A program made the position numbers and the translations under genes. Positions 1-6,562 of a DNA stretch of 18,049 nt are shown here, in pieces (position 1 is the stretch's first letter; every line of letters starts with the position of its first letter). The notes beneath the pieces are model-generated. The model made no database searches, was not told where the DNA came from, and saw nothing but the letters and a program-made list of their open reading frames with translations. Location of the stretch: contig JBBRFH010000035.1 in the NCBI GenBank assembly GCA_038224615.1, positions 1-18,049 of the forward strand, given 5' to 3'. The DNA is from JBBRFH01 sp038224615 (GTDB lineage Bacteria > Planctomycetota > Phycisphaerae > Tepidisphaerales > Tepidisphaeraceae).

Positions 1-1132
1 TGTAGTCGCCGGCGTTTTCGATCTCGCGGAGCTTGGCGGTCGGCTCGAGGAGTGCGATGAGCAGCGCCTTGAGCATGTTCCTCGTGCCGATCACCCACGC
101 GGCGATGCGGTTGATGCTGGCGTCGAAGTAGTCGAGCCCGATGTGCGTCCGCGCGAGGTAATCGCCGCGCACGAGTTCGGTCGCGATCTGCTGCAGGTCG
201 TCGGTGAGGGTGACGACGTGATCGCTATCCCAACGCACGCCGCGCGACACGTGCAGCAGGATCTCCTTGAGGCTGGTGAAGACGGCGGAGATTTTGTCGC
301 CCATCTGCTCGGTGGGGTGGTAGTGGCCGGCGTCGAGGCAGACGAGTTTGTTCTTGCGGATCGCGTAGCCGAGATAGAACTCGTGCGAGCCGACGACGTA
401 GCTCTCGGAGCCGATGCCGAACAGCTTGCCTTCGATCGCGTCGAGACAAAGCTTCGGGTCGATCTTCTCGTCGAACACCGCATCGAGCGATTTTTCGAGG
501 CGCTCGCGCGGGGCCTTGCGATCGACGGGCGTGTCCTTGTAGCCGTCGGGGATCCAGACGTTATTGACGCACGGCGTCCCCAGCTTCTGCGCGAACGCGG
601 CGGCGATGCGGCGCGAGCACTTGCCGTGCTCGATCCAGAACTTGCGGATGCCGTCATCCCGGTGCGACAGCGTGAAGCCGTCGGCGGCCTTGGGGTGGGC
701 GAAGTAGGAAGGATTGAAATCGACGCCGATGCCGATGGTTTTGGCCCAGTCCATCCAGCGTGCGAAGTGCTCGGGCGCCAGTGCGTCGCGGTCGACTTTC
801 TTGCCGTTGGTTTCGGCGTAGAGCGCGTGGAGGTTGAGGCGGTGCTTGCCGGGGATGAGCTTGTAGGCCAGTTCGAGATCGGCGCGCAGTTCGTCGCCGT
901 TGCGTGCCCGGCCGGGGTAGTTGCCGGTGACGGCGAGTCCGCCGCCGGGCGCGTCGCCGGGGTTCTCAAAGCCGCCGACATCGTCGCCTTGCCAGCAGTG
1001 CAGGCTGATCGGAATCGTCTTGAGCACCGCGAGCGCCTTGTCGGTATCAATGCCGATCTCGGCGTAGGCGTCCTTCGCGTGCGCGTAGAGAATCGCCTCG
1101 GCGGTTTCCTCGGTGACGGTGGGCTGGTTCAT
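1..1132 (-). CDS. rhaA: L-rhamnose isomerase, C-terminus cut by window edge
   Basis: The enzyme interconverts L-rhamnose and L-rhamnulose, the first step of cytoplasmic rhamnose catabolism, using divalent metals. The minus-strand frame opens at ATG 1132-1130 and stays open for 377 codons to the left edge with no stop, so the C-terminus lies outside; the E. coli enzyme is about 419 residues, so roughly 40 are missing. Family signatures are plain: PISLHCWQGDDVGGFE at residues 41-56, NVWIPDGYKDTPVDR at 191-205, and the metal-site region CLDAGHYHPTEQMGDK at 265-280. The start is supported by the usual distance to the first motif, although no good Shine-Dalgarno precedes it. No other rhamnose gene is visible, because its downstream neighbours are outside the window. 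Identification is confident; the three large frames overlapping it on both strands are shadows. Confidence 0.95.
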   Translation of the reverse strand, partial: MNQPTVTEETAEAILYAHAKDAYAEIGIDTDKALAVLKTIPISLHCWQGDDVGGFENPGDAPGGGLAVTGNYPGRARNGDELRADLELAYKLIPGKHRLNLHALYAETNGKKVDRDALAPEHFARWMDWAKTIGIGVDFNPSYFAHPKAADGFTLSHRDDGIRKFWIEHGKCSRRIAAAFAQKLGTPCVNNVWIPDGYKDTPVDRKAPRERLEKSLDAVFDEKIDPKLCLDAIEGKLFGIGSESYVVGSHEFYLGYAIRKNKLVCLDAGHYHPTEQMGDKISAVFTSLKEILLHVSRGVRWDSDHVVTLTDDLQQIATELVRGDYLARTHIGLDYFDASINRIAAWVIGTRNMLKALLIALLEPTAKLREIENAGDY

Positions 1133-1258
1133 GGGCAGTATCTTCGCGTCGGGCGTACCTCGTGACAAGTTCCAGACTCGATCCACCTCAGGCGCCGGAC
1201 GGGCTCGATGGGGTGCTGATCCTGCGGCAAGCCTGAGCCAACCCAAATGAGCCAACGC

Positions 1259-1289
1259 AAACGGCCGACGCTTGCGCGTCGGCCGTTTT
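1259..1289 (-). terminator. Hairpin terminator downstream of tRNA-Leu
   Basis: A perfect 13-bp inverted repeat (1259-1271 with 1276-1288, loop TTGC) begins four bases past the tRNA 3' end. The arms end in AAA/TTT, so the hairpin could stop transcription in both directions, but the T tracts are short (three on minus, four on plus). It also insulates rhaA from tRNA transcription. Confidence 0.6.
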
Positions 1290-1292
1290 GGA

Positions 1293-1374
1293 TGCCCGGG
1301 ACAGGACTCGAACCTGCACGAGTTGCCTCGCTACCACCTCAAAGTAGTGCGTCTGCCAATTCCGCCACCCGGGC
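1293..1374 (-). tRNA. tRNA-Leu(GAG)
   Basis: The 82-nt minus-strand sequence folds as a class II tRNA. The acceptor stem GCCCGGG (1374-1368) pairs with CCCGGGC. The D arm contains GGCGGAATTGGCAGACGC. The anticodon stem CTACT/GGTAG encloses the loop TTGAGGT, giving anticodon GAG. A long variable arm CGAG-GCAA-CTCG is present, followed by a T arm with TTCGAGT. The discriminator is A and no CCA is encoded. The long variable arm and the A discriminator fit leucine, and GAG reads CUC/CUU codons. Confidence 0.95.
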
Positions 1375-1390
1375 CTGGATTGGGCCACAC

Positions 1391-1418
1391 ATCTTAGCGA
1401 ACGCCGGAAGAATCGCAA
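1391..1418 (-). promoter_or_regulatory. Putative sigma-70-type promoter of tRNA-Leu
   Basis: On the minus strand TTGCGA (1418-1413) and TAAGAT (1396-1391) are separated by 16 bases; each matches four of six consensus positions. Transcription would start near 1384, about ten bases before the mature tRNA 5' end. This is inferred from pattern and position only. Confidence 0.45.
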
Positions 1419-1492
1419 TTCGATCGGGTCGGCACCGCGCACTGCGCACTGCGGCGCGGTAATCGCTTGTGCGTCGGGTTCGCTCTGGCAGC

Positions 1493-1522
1493 ACGCCTCG
1501 GAACGATCTGAGGCGTTTTATT
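1493..1522 (+). terminator. Hairpin with T-rich tail upstream of the calpain-like gene
   Basis: ACGCCTC (1493-1499) pairs with GAGGCGT (1510-1516) around a 10-base loop, followed by TTTTATT. It resembles an intrinsic terminator on the plus strand, but no plus-strand gene precedes it. It could act in the leader of the downstream gene or be chance. The surrounding 1375-1604 otherwise shows only a short heptamer duplication (GCACTGC twice, about 1438-1451). Confidence 0.25.
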
Positions 1523-1604
1523 CGGACGTGTGGAATTCTTCCCGATCCAGCTTGCCCATTTTCTCTGCGGATGTGACGTCTTGGCGGGGGGAATGGAGAC
1601 CGCT

Positions 1605-2987
1605 ATGAAACGCAGCATCTCAGACGTACAGCAGCTCGAACCGCGTCGGTTGATGGCAGTGGTGCCGCTGGGCACTTCGATCGTCAGCTACGCCGGGGGG
1701 CAGCAACTTAAGATCCTCGGCACGCCCGGCAATGACATCATCAAGGTCAGCCGGTCGGCGTCGACGTATACGCTCAAGACCGGCACCGGCTACAGCAAGT
1801 CGTTCACCGGCAGCTTCAACTCGATCCGCGTCTATGCCTCCTCGGGCAACGACCAGGTTGCCATCGACACGTCGGTGACGATCCCCACCTACCTGCACGG
1901 CGAGGCCGGCAGCGATACGCTCTCGGGCGGCTCGGGTGACGACAATCTCTATGGTGGCGCCGGCAACGACCGCCTCTACGGCAACGACGGCCGCGACACA
2001 CTTGTGGCGTTCGGTGGCGGCACGACCGACAGTGTCACCGGCGGCGCCGGCGACGACGTCTTCTGGCTTGACTCCGGCAGCACCGAAAAGGTGCTCGACG
2101 CTTCGGCGCGCGAAACGAGCCTGAACGCGGTGAACCGCGTCAGCGGCTTCGAGACGAGCAAGTTCAGCACCGGCACGACGCAGACGGAATCGGTCTCCAA
2201 GGAGATCAGCGGTCAGCGTTTCCGCGACCCGGACGTGTCGAACAAGGCGTACGTCTACAAGCGGTTCGACAGCAAGCCGCTGTTTGCCGCCGCCGGGCCG
2301 AACGCCGACGATGTGAAGCAGGGACAGGTCGGCAACTGCTACTTCCTCTCGTCGCTCGCCGGCGCTGCGGAAGTGGCGCCGAGCACAATTCGCTCGATGA
2401 TGGCGGACCTTGGCGACGGCACCTACGCCGTGCGTTTTGCCGGCAGCACCGGGCAGTCGAAGTTCTATCGCGTCGATAACGATTTCGCGGTCTACAGCGC
2501 ATCGTCGACGTCGCTCGCTTACGCCAAATTCGGCAATGGCGGCGCGACGTGGGTGGCCGTCGCAGAGAAGGCGTGGGCGTACGCCCGCAAAGCCCAGGGC
2601 TCGTATGGGTCGATCGACAGCGGTTGGATGAACGAAGCCCTTGCTGCGATCGGCACCCAGGCCGGCGCGTCGCTCTGGAAGGAAGACGTCGGCGGCGCTG
2701 CGGCGTTCATCAAGTGGGCCGAGGATCAGCTCAAGCAGGGCAAGATCGTCACGCTGGGTGTGCTCAGCTACACCAGCGGCAGTCTGAACCTGGTGAACCA
2801 GCACGCCTACACCGTCGTCCGCGTCGACACGCTGAAAGACGGCAGCAAGCAACTGGTGATCCGCAATCCGTGGGGCCTCGACGGCTACCGCACCGACGAC
2901 GGCAAGAACGACGGCAACGTCACGCTCACCGAAGCCCAGGCCTACACCGCGGTCGACGCCTTCGTCAGCGCCAAGGCCGTGGCATAG
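1605..2987 (+). CDS. Secreted RTX-repeat protein with calpain-like cysteine protease domain
   Basis: The product is 460 residues. LEPRRLM at 11-17 is the N-terminal LEPR-XLL-type motif common on planctomycete exported proteins. Residues about 97-155 carry Ca-binding hemolysin-type nonapeptide repeats (GSDTLSGGSGDDNLYGGAG and following). Residues about 205-460 match the calpain (C2) papain-like fold: QGQVGNCYFLSSLAG with Cys245 as nucleophile, NQHAYTVVRV with His400, and IRNPWG with Asn421, so the catalytic triad is complete. Cys245 is the only cysteine. ATG 1605 is preferred because GGAG lies six bases upstream and the LEPR motif then sits near the N-terminus; ATG 1593 is possible. Inferred role: extracellular or surface-bound, calcium-responsive proteolysis. 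Substrate and export machinery are not visible here. Confidence 0.88.
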   Translation: MKRSISDVQQLEPRRLMAVVPLGTSIVSYAGGQQLKILGTPGNDIIKVSRSASTYTLKTGTGYSKSFTGSFNSIRVYASSGNDQVAIDTSVTIPTYLHGEAGSDTLSGGSGDDNLYGGAGNDRLYGNDGRDTLVAFGGGTTDSVTGGAGDDVFWLDSGSTEKVLDASARETSLNAVNRVSGFETSKFSTGTTQTESVSKEISGQRFRDPDVSNKAYVYKRFDSKPLFAAAGPNADDVKQGQVGNCYFLSSLAGAAEVAPSTIRSMMADLGDGTYAVRFAGSTGQSKFYRVDNDFAVYSASSTSLAYAKFGNGGATWVAVAEKAWAYARKAQGSYGSIDSGWMNEALAAIGTQAGASLWKEDVGGAAAFIKWAEDQLKQGKIVTLGVLSYTSGSLNLVNQHAYTVVRVDTLKDGSKQLVIRNPWGLDGYRTDDGKNDGNVTLTEAQAYTAVDAFVSAKAVA

Positions 2988-3091
2988 CTCGATCCAATTG
3001 CATCGCCGGAGGGCAATGGTGGAGCCGACCAAAACTCCGTGCGAGTCGGGACAACGATGACTTTGACGCACGCCCGTTGATAATCCTGCCC

Positions 3092-3877
3092 ATGGACGAC
3101 CAGCAGACCATCCCGGTATGGGACCGAATCGCGGCTTTCTGGGACGACCACGTTCGCGAGGGGAACGATTTCCAGGTCAGACTCATCATGCCTGCGACGG
3201 ACCGCCTGCTCAGCGAGGTGAGCGGGCGACGGGTGCTCGATGCGTGCTGCGGCAACGGCAACTACGCCCGCAAGCTCGCATCGCGCGGTGCGAGCGTCAT
3301 CGCATTCGACGGGTCGAGCGCGTTCATCGAATGCGCCAAGACGCGTACACCTTCGGGAATGAAGATCGATTACCGCGTGATCGACGCGACGGATGAAACC
3401 GCGCTGCTCACGCTATGCGATGATGGGCCGTTCGATGCGATCGTCTGCTCGATGGCGATCATGGACCTTGCGGTCATCGACCCGCTCCTGCGCGCCGCCC
3501 GCGCGCTGCTGGCGCCTGGCGGGGCGTTCGTGTTCAGCGTCTGTCACCCCTGCTTCAACGGATCGCGCGTCCGCTTCACCGCCGAGTATGCCAATGACGA
3601 GCGGACCGGTCGCATGACCCAGTGCTTCGGGATCGCGATGAACGAGTACCTCACCCCGACGGCGGATCTGAACGAAGGGATCGTCAACCAGCCCGAGCCG
3701 CACCCGATGTACCACCGGCCGATGAGCCTGCTGCTGAGCGCGTGCTTTGCAGCGGGATTTGTCATCGACGCGCTGGAAGAACCGGCATTCTCGCCCGAGG
3801 GCAGACGCGGCAAGAACGCCTTCTCCTGGGCCAAGCGCCCCCAGATACCTCCGGCGTTGGTGGTGCGATTGCGCTGA
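3092..3877 (+). CDS. Class I SAM-dependent methyltransferase
   Basis: The product is 261 residues and cytoplasmic, with no signal or membrane segment. The Rossmann methyltransferase motifs are in order: motif I RRVLDACCGNGNYARKLA at 46-63 for SAM binding, the acidic strand end VIAFDGS at 69-75, the motif IV region PFDAIVCSMAIMDL at 113-126, and LLAPGGAFVFSVCHPCF at 139-155. HP[CM]-type motifs (CHPCF, PHPMYHRP) resemble the ubiquinone/small-molecule methyltransferase group, but the substrate cannot be deduced. ATG 3092 starts the conserved region at a normal distance; an in-frame TTG at 3077 is an alternative, and neither has a strong Shine-Dalgarno. It lies 104 bases after the calpain-like gene on the same strand, without a clear functional link. 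Confidence 0.88.
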   Translation: MDDQQTIPVWDRIAAFWDDHVREGNDFQVRLIMPATDRLLSEVSGRRVLDACCGNGNYARKLASRGASVIAFDGSSAFIECAKTRTPSGMKIDYRVIDATDETALLTLCDDGPFDAIVCSMAIMDLAVIDPLLRAARALLAPGGAFVFSVCHPCFNGSRVRFTAEYANDERTGRMTQCFGIAMNEYLTPTADLNEGIVNQPEPHPMYHRPMSLLLSACFAAGFVIDALEEPAFSPEGRRGKNAFSWAKRPQIPPALVVRLR

Positions 3878-3896
3878 ACGTCGACGCAGGCTCATC

Positions 3897-4046
3897 CGCC
3901 TGCTCGTGCGCGAAGCAGCAACATCGGTCGCGACATCGCGCGGTGATGAAGTACACCTGATTGTCGACGAGCCAGTGTTCGAAGCGATGGAACCCTTCGT
4001 GGATGCGGTTCTTGCTTCTGGACGCTCGGATGATGGGCTTGCTCAA
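3897..4046 (-). pseudogene. Remnant of a REP-associated tyrosine transposase (RAYT, Y1/IS200-like)
   Basis: The minus-strand frame from 4046 reads FHRFEHWLVDNQVYFITARC, then RDR and FAHEQA. This is the recognisable N-terminus of RAYT-type Y1 transposases (typically HW-VDN--YFITARCRDR--AFA-E-A). Homology stops abruptly near 3897, and the frame then runs antisense into the methyltransferase 3' end. About 50 residues of an expected 150-200 remain and the HUH and catalytic tyrosine motifs are missing, so this is a decayed fragment. The frame has only a TTG start. A 16-bp palindrome lies just upstream. Recognition is from memory of the family; a profile search would settle it. Confidence 0.6.
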
Positions 4047-4056
4047 TTTAAGACCC

Positions 4057-4072
4057 GCTCACTGAAGTGAGC
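4057..4072. repeat. Short palindrome beside the transposase remnant
   Basis: GCTCACT (4057-4063) and AGTGAGC (4066-4072) form a perfect 7-bp inverted repeat with a two-base centre. RAYT transposases act on REP palindromes, so this may be a remnant REP-like half-element. It also lies just past the gpmI stop, but no T tract follows it on the minus strand. Confidence 0.3.
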
Positions 4073-4084
4073 TCGCCAAAAAAC

Positions 4085-5662
4085 TCAAACCAGCGATTCA
4101 CCCGTCATTTCTGGAGGCTTGGGGAGGCCCATGAGTTTGAGGATCGTCGGCGCGACATCTGCGAGGCGTCCGTCGGCGCGGAGGGTTTTTCCCTTTGAGG
4201 CCTCATCGACCAGGATAAGCTCGACATCGTAGGTCGTATGGGCGGTGTGCGGGCCTCCCGTGGCGGGGTCGATCATCTGTTCGGCGTTGCCGTGGTCGGC
4301 GGTGATGATGAGGCTGCCGCCTTGCTTCTTCGTGGCCTCGATGATCTTGCCGACGCACTTGTCGACGAACGTACACGCCTTGATGGCGGCGTCGAGCTTG
4401 CCGGTGTGGCCGACCATGTCGCCGTTGGCGAAGTTGACGACGACCAGATCGAAGTTGCCGCTGTTCACGGCTTCGAGCGTCGCCGCCAGCACGCCCGGGC
4501 CGCTCATCTCGGGCTTCTGGTCGTAGGTGGTCAGCGGGGTGCCGTCGGGGAGCGTCTTGGGGCTGGGGACGATGACCCGCTCTTCGCCGGGGAACGGCTC
4601 CTCGCGGTAATCGTTGAAGAAGAATGTCACATGCGGGAACTTCTCGGTTTCAGCGCAGCGGAACTGCTTCAGTCCGTGCGCCGAGACGAATTCAGCCAGG
4701 ATGTTGCGCATCTTGCCGGTCTTGGCGTACGCGACATGAACGGGCAGGCCCTCCTGATACTGCGCCATGGTGACGAAGTAGAGGTTGAGCTTGACGCCGC
4801 GGTCGAAGCCGAGGAACTCTTGCTGGACGAAGGCGTGCGTGAGTTCGCGCGGGCGGTCGCCGCGATAGTTATAGAAGATTACCGAATCGCCTTCTTCAAC
4901 GGTCGCCATCGGCTTGCCGTTGACGGCAACGACGCTGGGTGTGACGAACTCGTCGCCGGCGGTGGTGGGTTCGCTGGGATGTTCGTAGTAATACTTGACG
5001 GCATCGACGGCGTTGGCGAATTGCGGGCCGTCGCCATAGCGGATGGCGCGGTACGCCTTCTCGACGCGGGCCCAGCGTTTGTCGCGATCCATCGCATAAA
5101 AGCGCCCGCTGACGGTCGCGACCCGGCCGACGCCGAGTTCGGCCATCTTCTTTTCCAGCGCCTCGATATACCTGACGCCATACGACGGCGGCGAATCGCG
5201 GCCGTCGGTGAAGGCGTGCAGGAAGACGCGCGTGAAGTTGCGTCGCTTGCACAGCTCGAGGACCGCGTAGAGGTGCTCGAGCAGCCCGTGTACGCCGGCG
5301 TCGCTGACGATGCCGAAGATGTGCAGCTTGGTCTTCTGCGCCTCGCAGTGATCGATCGCCGCGTTCAACTCGGCGTTGGAATAGAACTCGCCGGTGCGGA
5401 TCTGCTTGGTGATGCGGACCGATTCCTGATCGACGATGCGCCCCGCGCCGATGTTCTGGTGGCCGACCTCGGAGTTGCCCATCGTGTCTTCAGGCAGGCC
5501 GACGTCGAAGCCGCTGGTGTGGATCAGCGTGCGCGGATACTCGCGCGCGATCGCATCGGCGACAGGCGTGTCGGCGAGCAGCACGGCGTTGGCGCGATCC
5601 CACTCGCGGTACGGATTCTGTCCCCAACCATCGCGAACAATGAGCACAACAGGCTTGGTCAT
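4085..5662 (-). CDS. gpmI: 2,3-bisphosphoglycerate-independent phosphoglycerate mutase
   Basis: The enzyme interconverts 3- and 2-phosphoglycerate in glycolysis and gluconeogenesis, using two Mn ions and a phosphoserine intermediate in the cytoplasm. The product is 525 residues, about the family's usual 510-550. Visible hallmarks are VVLIVRDGWGQNP near residues 5-17 with metal-binding Asp11, EDTMGNSEVGHQNIGAG at 58-74 with catalytic Ser64, HAFTDGRDSPP, GRFYAMDRDKRW, and the C-terminal metal site ITADHGNAEQM. ATG 5662 is chosen because the protein then begins MTKPVVLIVRDGW as in homologues, with a weak AAAGAGAA Shine-Dalgarno; the frame is open further upstream without homology. It is monocistronic and divergent from the lysine-rich small gene. 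Confidence 0.97.
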   Translation of the reverse strand: MTKPVVLIVRDGWGQNPYREWDRANAVLLADTPVADAIAREYPRTLIHTSGFDVGLPEDTMGNSEVGHQNIGAGRIVDQESVRITKQIRTGEFYSNAELNAAIDHCEAQKTKLHIFGIVSDAGVHGLLEHLYAVLELCKRRNFTRVFLHAFTDGRDSPPSYGVRYIEALEKKMAELGVGRVATVSGRFYAMDRDKRWARVEKAYRAIRYGDGPQFANAVDAVKYYYEHPSEPTTAGDEFVTPSVVAVNGKPMATVEEGDSVIFYNYRGDRPRELTHAFVQQEFLGFDRGVKLNLYFVTMAQYQEGLPVHVAYAKTGKMRNILAEFVSAHGLKQFRCAETEKFPHVTFFFNDYREEPFPGEERVIVPSPKTLPDGTPLTTYDQKPEMSGPGVLAATLEAVNSGNFDLVVVNFANGDMVGHTGKLDAAIKACTFVDKCVGKIIEATKKQGGSLIITADHGNAEQMIDPATGGPHTAHTTYDVELILVDEASKGKTLRADGRLADVAPTILKLMGLPKPPEMTGESLV

Positions 5663-5946
5663 AAAAAAATTCTCTTTCGTTTTTGAAATCGCCGCGCGAT
5701 CGTACAACGGGGCCCTCGCACTCGCGAGAGAGTGCGCGCAGGTGCGTCACTCACGACCCTCGCAGATTCGGTTGCAGCGCGCGCCAACGCTCGGAGAATG
5801 CGACAAAAAAATCGCATCGCGAGCCGTCGCGTGGTCCTCGAAAACGCACGACTTGCGCGCGGCGTCTTTGGCGCGGCACTCACTTCGCTGCAAAGAGCGC
5901 GCATACAACATGTGGTGATTTTGTTTGCGCGAACCACAAAAAATTG
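5663..5946. other. Gene-free divergent upstream region of gpmI and the small basic gene
   Basis: No coding pattern is seen here. The frames present are short and lack Shine-Dalgarno sites or recognisable motifs. There are small inverted repeats: CGCACTC/GAGTGCG (5717-5723 with 5730-5736, in what would be the gpmI leader), TGCGA/TCGCA around an A7 run near 5800-5815, and TGTGGT/ACCACA near 5911-5938. Any of these could be regulatory; none is diagnostic. Confidence 0.4.
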
Positions 5947-5975
5947 TTGACGGCGCAATTTCCCACCTTTACAGT
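5947..5975 (+). promoter_or_regulatory. Putative strong promoter of the lysine-rich small gene
   Basis: TTGACG (5947-5952, five of six consensus) and TACAGT (5970-5975, four of six) are separated by an ideal 17 bases. Transcription would begin near 5982, leaving a leader of about 22 bases that is mostly the ribosome binding site. Together with the full Shine-Dalgarno and downstream terminator this outlines a compact transcription unit. Confidence 0.6.
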
Positions 5976-5985
5976 TGGCATCAAG

Positions 5986-5997
5986 AAAGGAGGTGAT
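5986..5997 (+). promoter_or_regulatory. Near-perfect Shine-Dalgarno deciding the 6005 start
   Basis: AAAGGAGGTGAT lies seven bases before ATG 6005 and is complementary to almost the whole anti-Shine-Dalgarno tail of 16S rRNA. No other gene in this window has a site close to this strength, which is the main reason to call the tiny ORF a real and probably highly translated gene. Confidence 0.8.
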
Positions 5998-6004
5998 TTC
6001 CACT

Positions 6005-6076
6005 ATGGCAAAGAAAGCTGCTAAGAAGGCGACCAAGAAGACGACCAAGAAGACCACGAAGAAGGCTAAGAAGTAA
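6005..6076 (+). CDS. Tiny lysine-rich basic protein (23 aa)
   Basis: The ORF runs from ATG 6005 to TAA 6076. The 23-residue product consists only of Met, Ala, Lys and Thr, with twelve lysines placed as KK pairs mostly every four residues (A-K-K-A, T-K-K-T pattern). It resembles the low-complexity basic tails of bacterial histone H1-like and HU-type nucleoid proteins, here without a folded domain. Support comes from context: a consensus-like promoter at 5947-5975, a near-complete Shine-Dalgarno, and an intrinsic terminator at 6211-6249. A nucleic-acid or polyanion-binding role is inference from charge. It could also be a 3'-truncated remnant of a longer histone-like gene, but the compact transcription unit argues for a functional short gene. 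Confidence 0.72.
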   Translation: MAKKAAKKATKKTTKKTTKKAKK

Positions 6077-6167
6077 CTTCGAGTCTGCTTGAGTGTCCGG
6101 CCGAGCGCGTGGCTCCAACACAAGATCGCGAGGCGGACAAAAGCGTCACGGTCGCAACCGTATAAAA

Positions 6168-6198
6168 GTCAGTCCTGGCTCCAACCAATCGGACTGAC
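6168..6198 (+). other. Hairpin in the 3' untranslated region of the small basic gene
   Basis: GTCAGTCC (6168-6175) pairs perfectly with GGACTGAC (6191-6198) around a 15-base loop; a smaller hairpin ACGGT/ACCGT lies just upstream at 6148-6161. The 135 bases between the small gene's stop and its terminator hold these structures and the duplicated phrase GGCTCCAAC (about 6111 and 6177). They could form a structured 3' UTR or an embedded small RNA; nothing identifies a known family. Confidence 0.3.
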
Positions 6199-6210
6199 CA
6201 AGCACAGAAC

Positions 6211-6249
6211 GAGAAACCTTCCCTGCCACGGCGGAAGGTTTCTTTTTTT
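6211..6249 (+). terminator. Intrinsic terminator after the small basic gene
   Basis: AGAAACCTTCC (6212-6222) pairs perfectly with GGAAGGTTTCT (6233-6243) around a 10-base loop and is followed by a run of seven T ending at 6249. This is a textbook Rho-independent terminator on the plus strand, separating the small basic gene from the toxin-antitoxin pair. Confidence 0.88.
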
Positions 6250-6274
6250 GCTGCCGCAGGGGTAAACTCCAACC

Positions 6275-6562
6275 GTGGTTCGCTCGCTCAAACACGTCGT
6301 AAAGCTTTCCCCCGAGACGCACGAGTTCGTACGGTCGATGGTGAGTTCCGGCCGGTTCGCCAGCGTCGATGCTGTGATCGCAAACGCGCTCGAGCGTCAG
6401 TGCGAGCGCGAACGTGCAGTCGACAGGCTTCGCAGCGAGATCGACCTGGGCTTACAGGATCTCAAAGCGGGGCGCTTTATCGACGGGGAGCAGGGGTTTC
6501 GCCAGATCTTGGGCGAGCGGGCGCAACCGGCGAAACCTGCCCGGCGCGGACGCCCTCGCTGA
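6275..6562 (+). CDS. ParD-like ribbon-helix-helix antitoxin
   Basis: The product is 95 residues from GTG 6275 (no ATG at the right place; AGGGG lies about a dozen bases upstream). The N-terminal half, VVKLSPETHEFVRSMVSSGR followed by FASVDAVIANALE, has the strand plus two-helix spacing of ParD/CC2985-type ribbon-helix-helix antitoxins. The remainder is a charged toxin-wrapping region, with a basic end RRGRPR. It precedes a ParE-like gene with a one-base overlap (TGATGA), the usual antitoxin-first order. Known role of the family: bind and neutralise ParE and autorepress the operon. Since the partner toxin frame is broken, the antitoxin may be a survivor of a decaying module. Confidence 0.8.
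   Translation: MVRSLKHVVKLSPETHEFVRSMVSSGRFASVDAVIANALERQCERERAVDRLRSEIDLGLQDLKAGRFIDGEQGFRQILGERAQPAKPARRGRPR

Noticed and set aside
143..1165. Long plus-strand open frame opposite rhaA
   Set aside because: It is antisense to a clear L-rhamnose isomerase; its composition (valine, aspartate, glutamate and arginine rich, no motif) is typical of a GC-rich shadow frame.
1620..3071. Minus-strand 483-codon frame across the calpain-like gene
   Set aside because: It is a shadow of the plus-strand gene, whose catalytic motifs and repeats are unambiguous.
4238..5686. Plus-strand 482-codon frame opposite gpmI
   Set aside because: It is antisense of gpmI, with no recognisable family and no ribosome binding site.
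5659..6123. Minus-strand frame with a strongly hydrophobic segment that resembles a membrane protein
   Set aside because: The Phe/Leu/Val stretch is simply the reverse complement of the AAG/ACC/GCT codons of the lysine-rich small gene.
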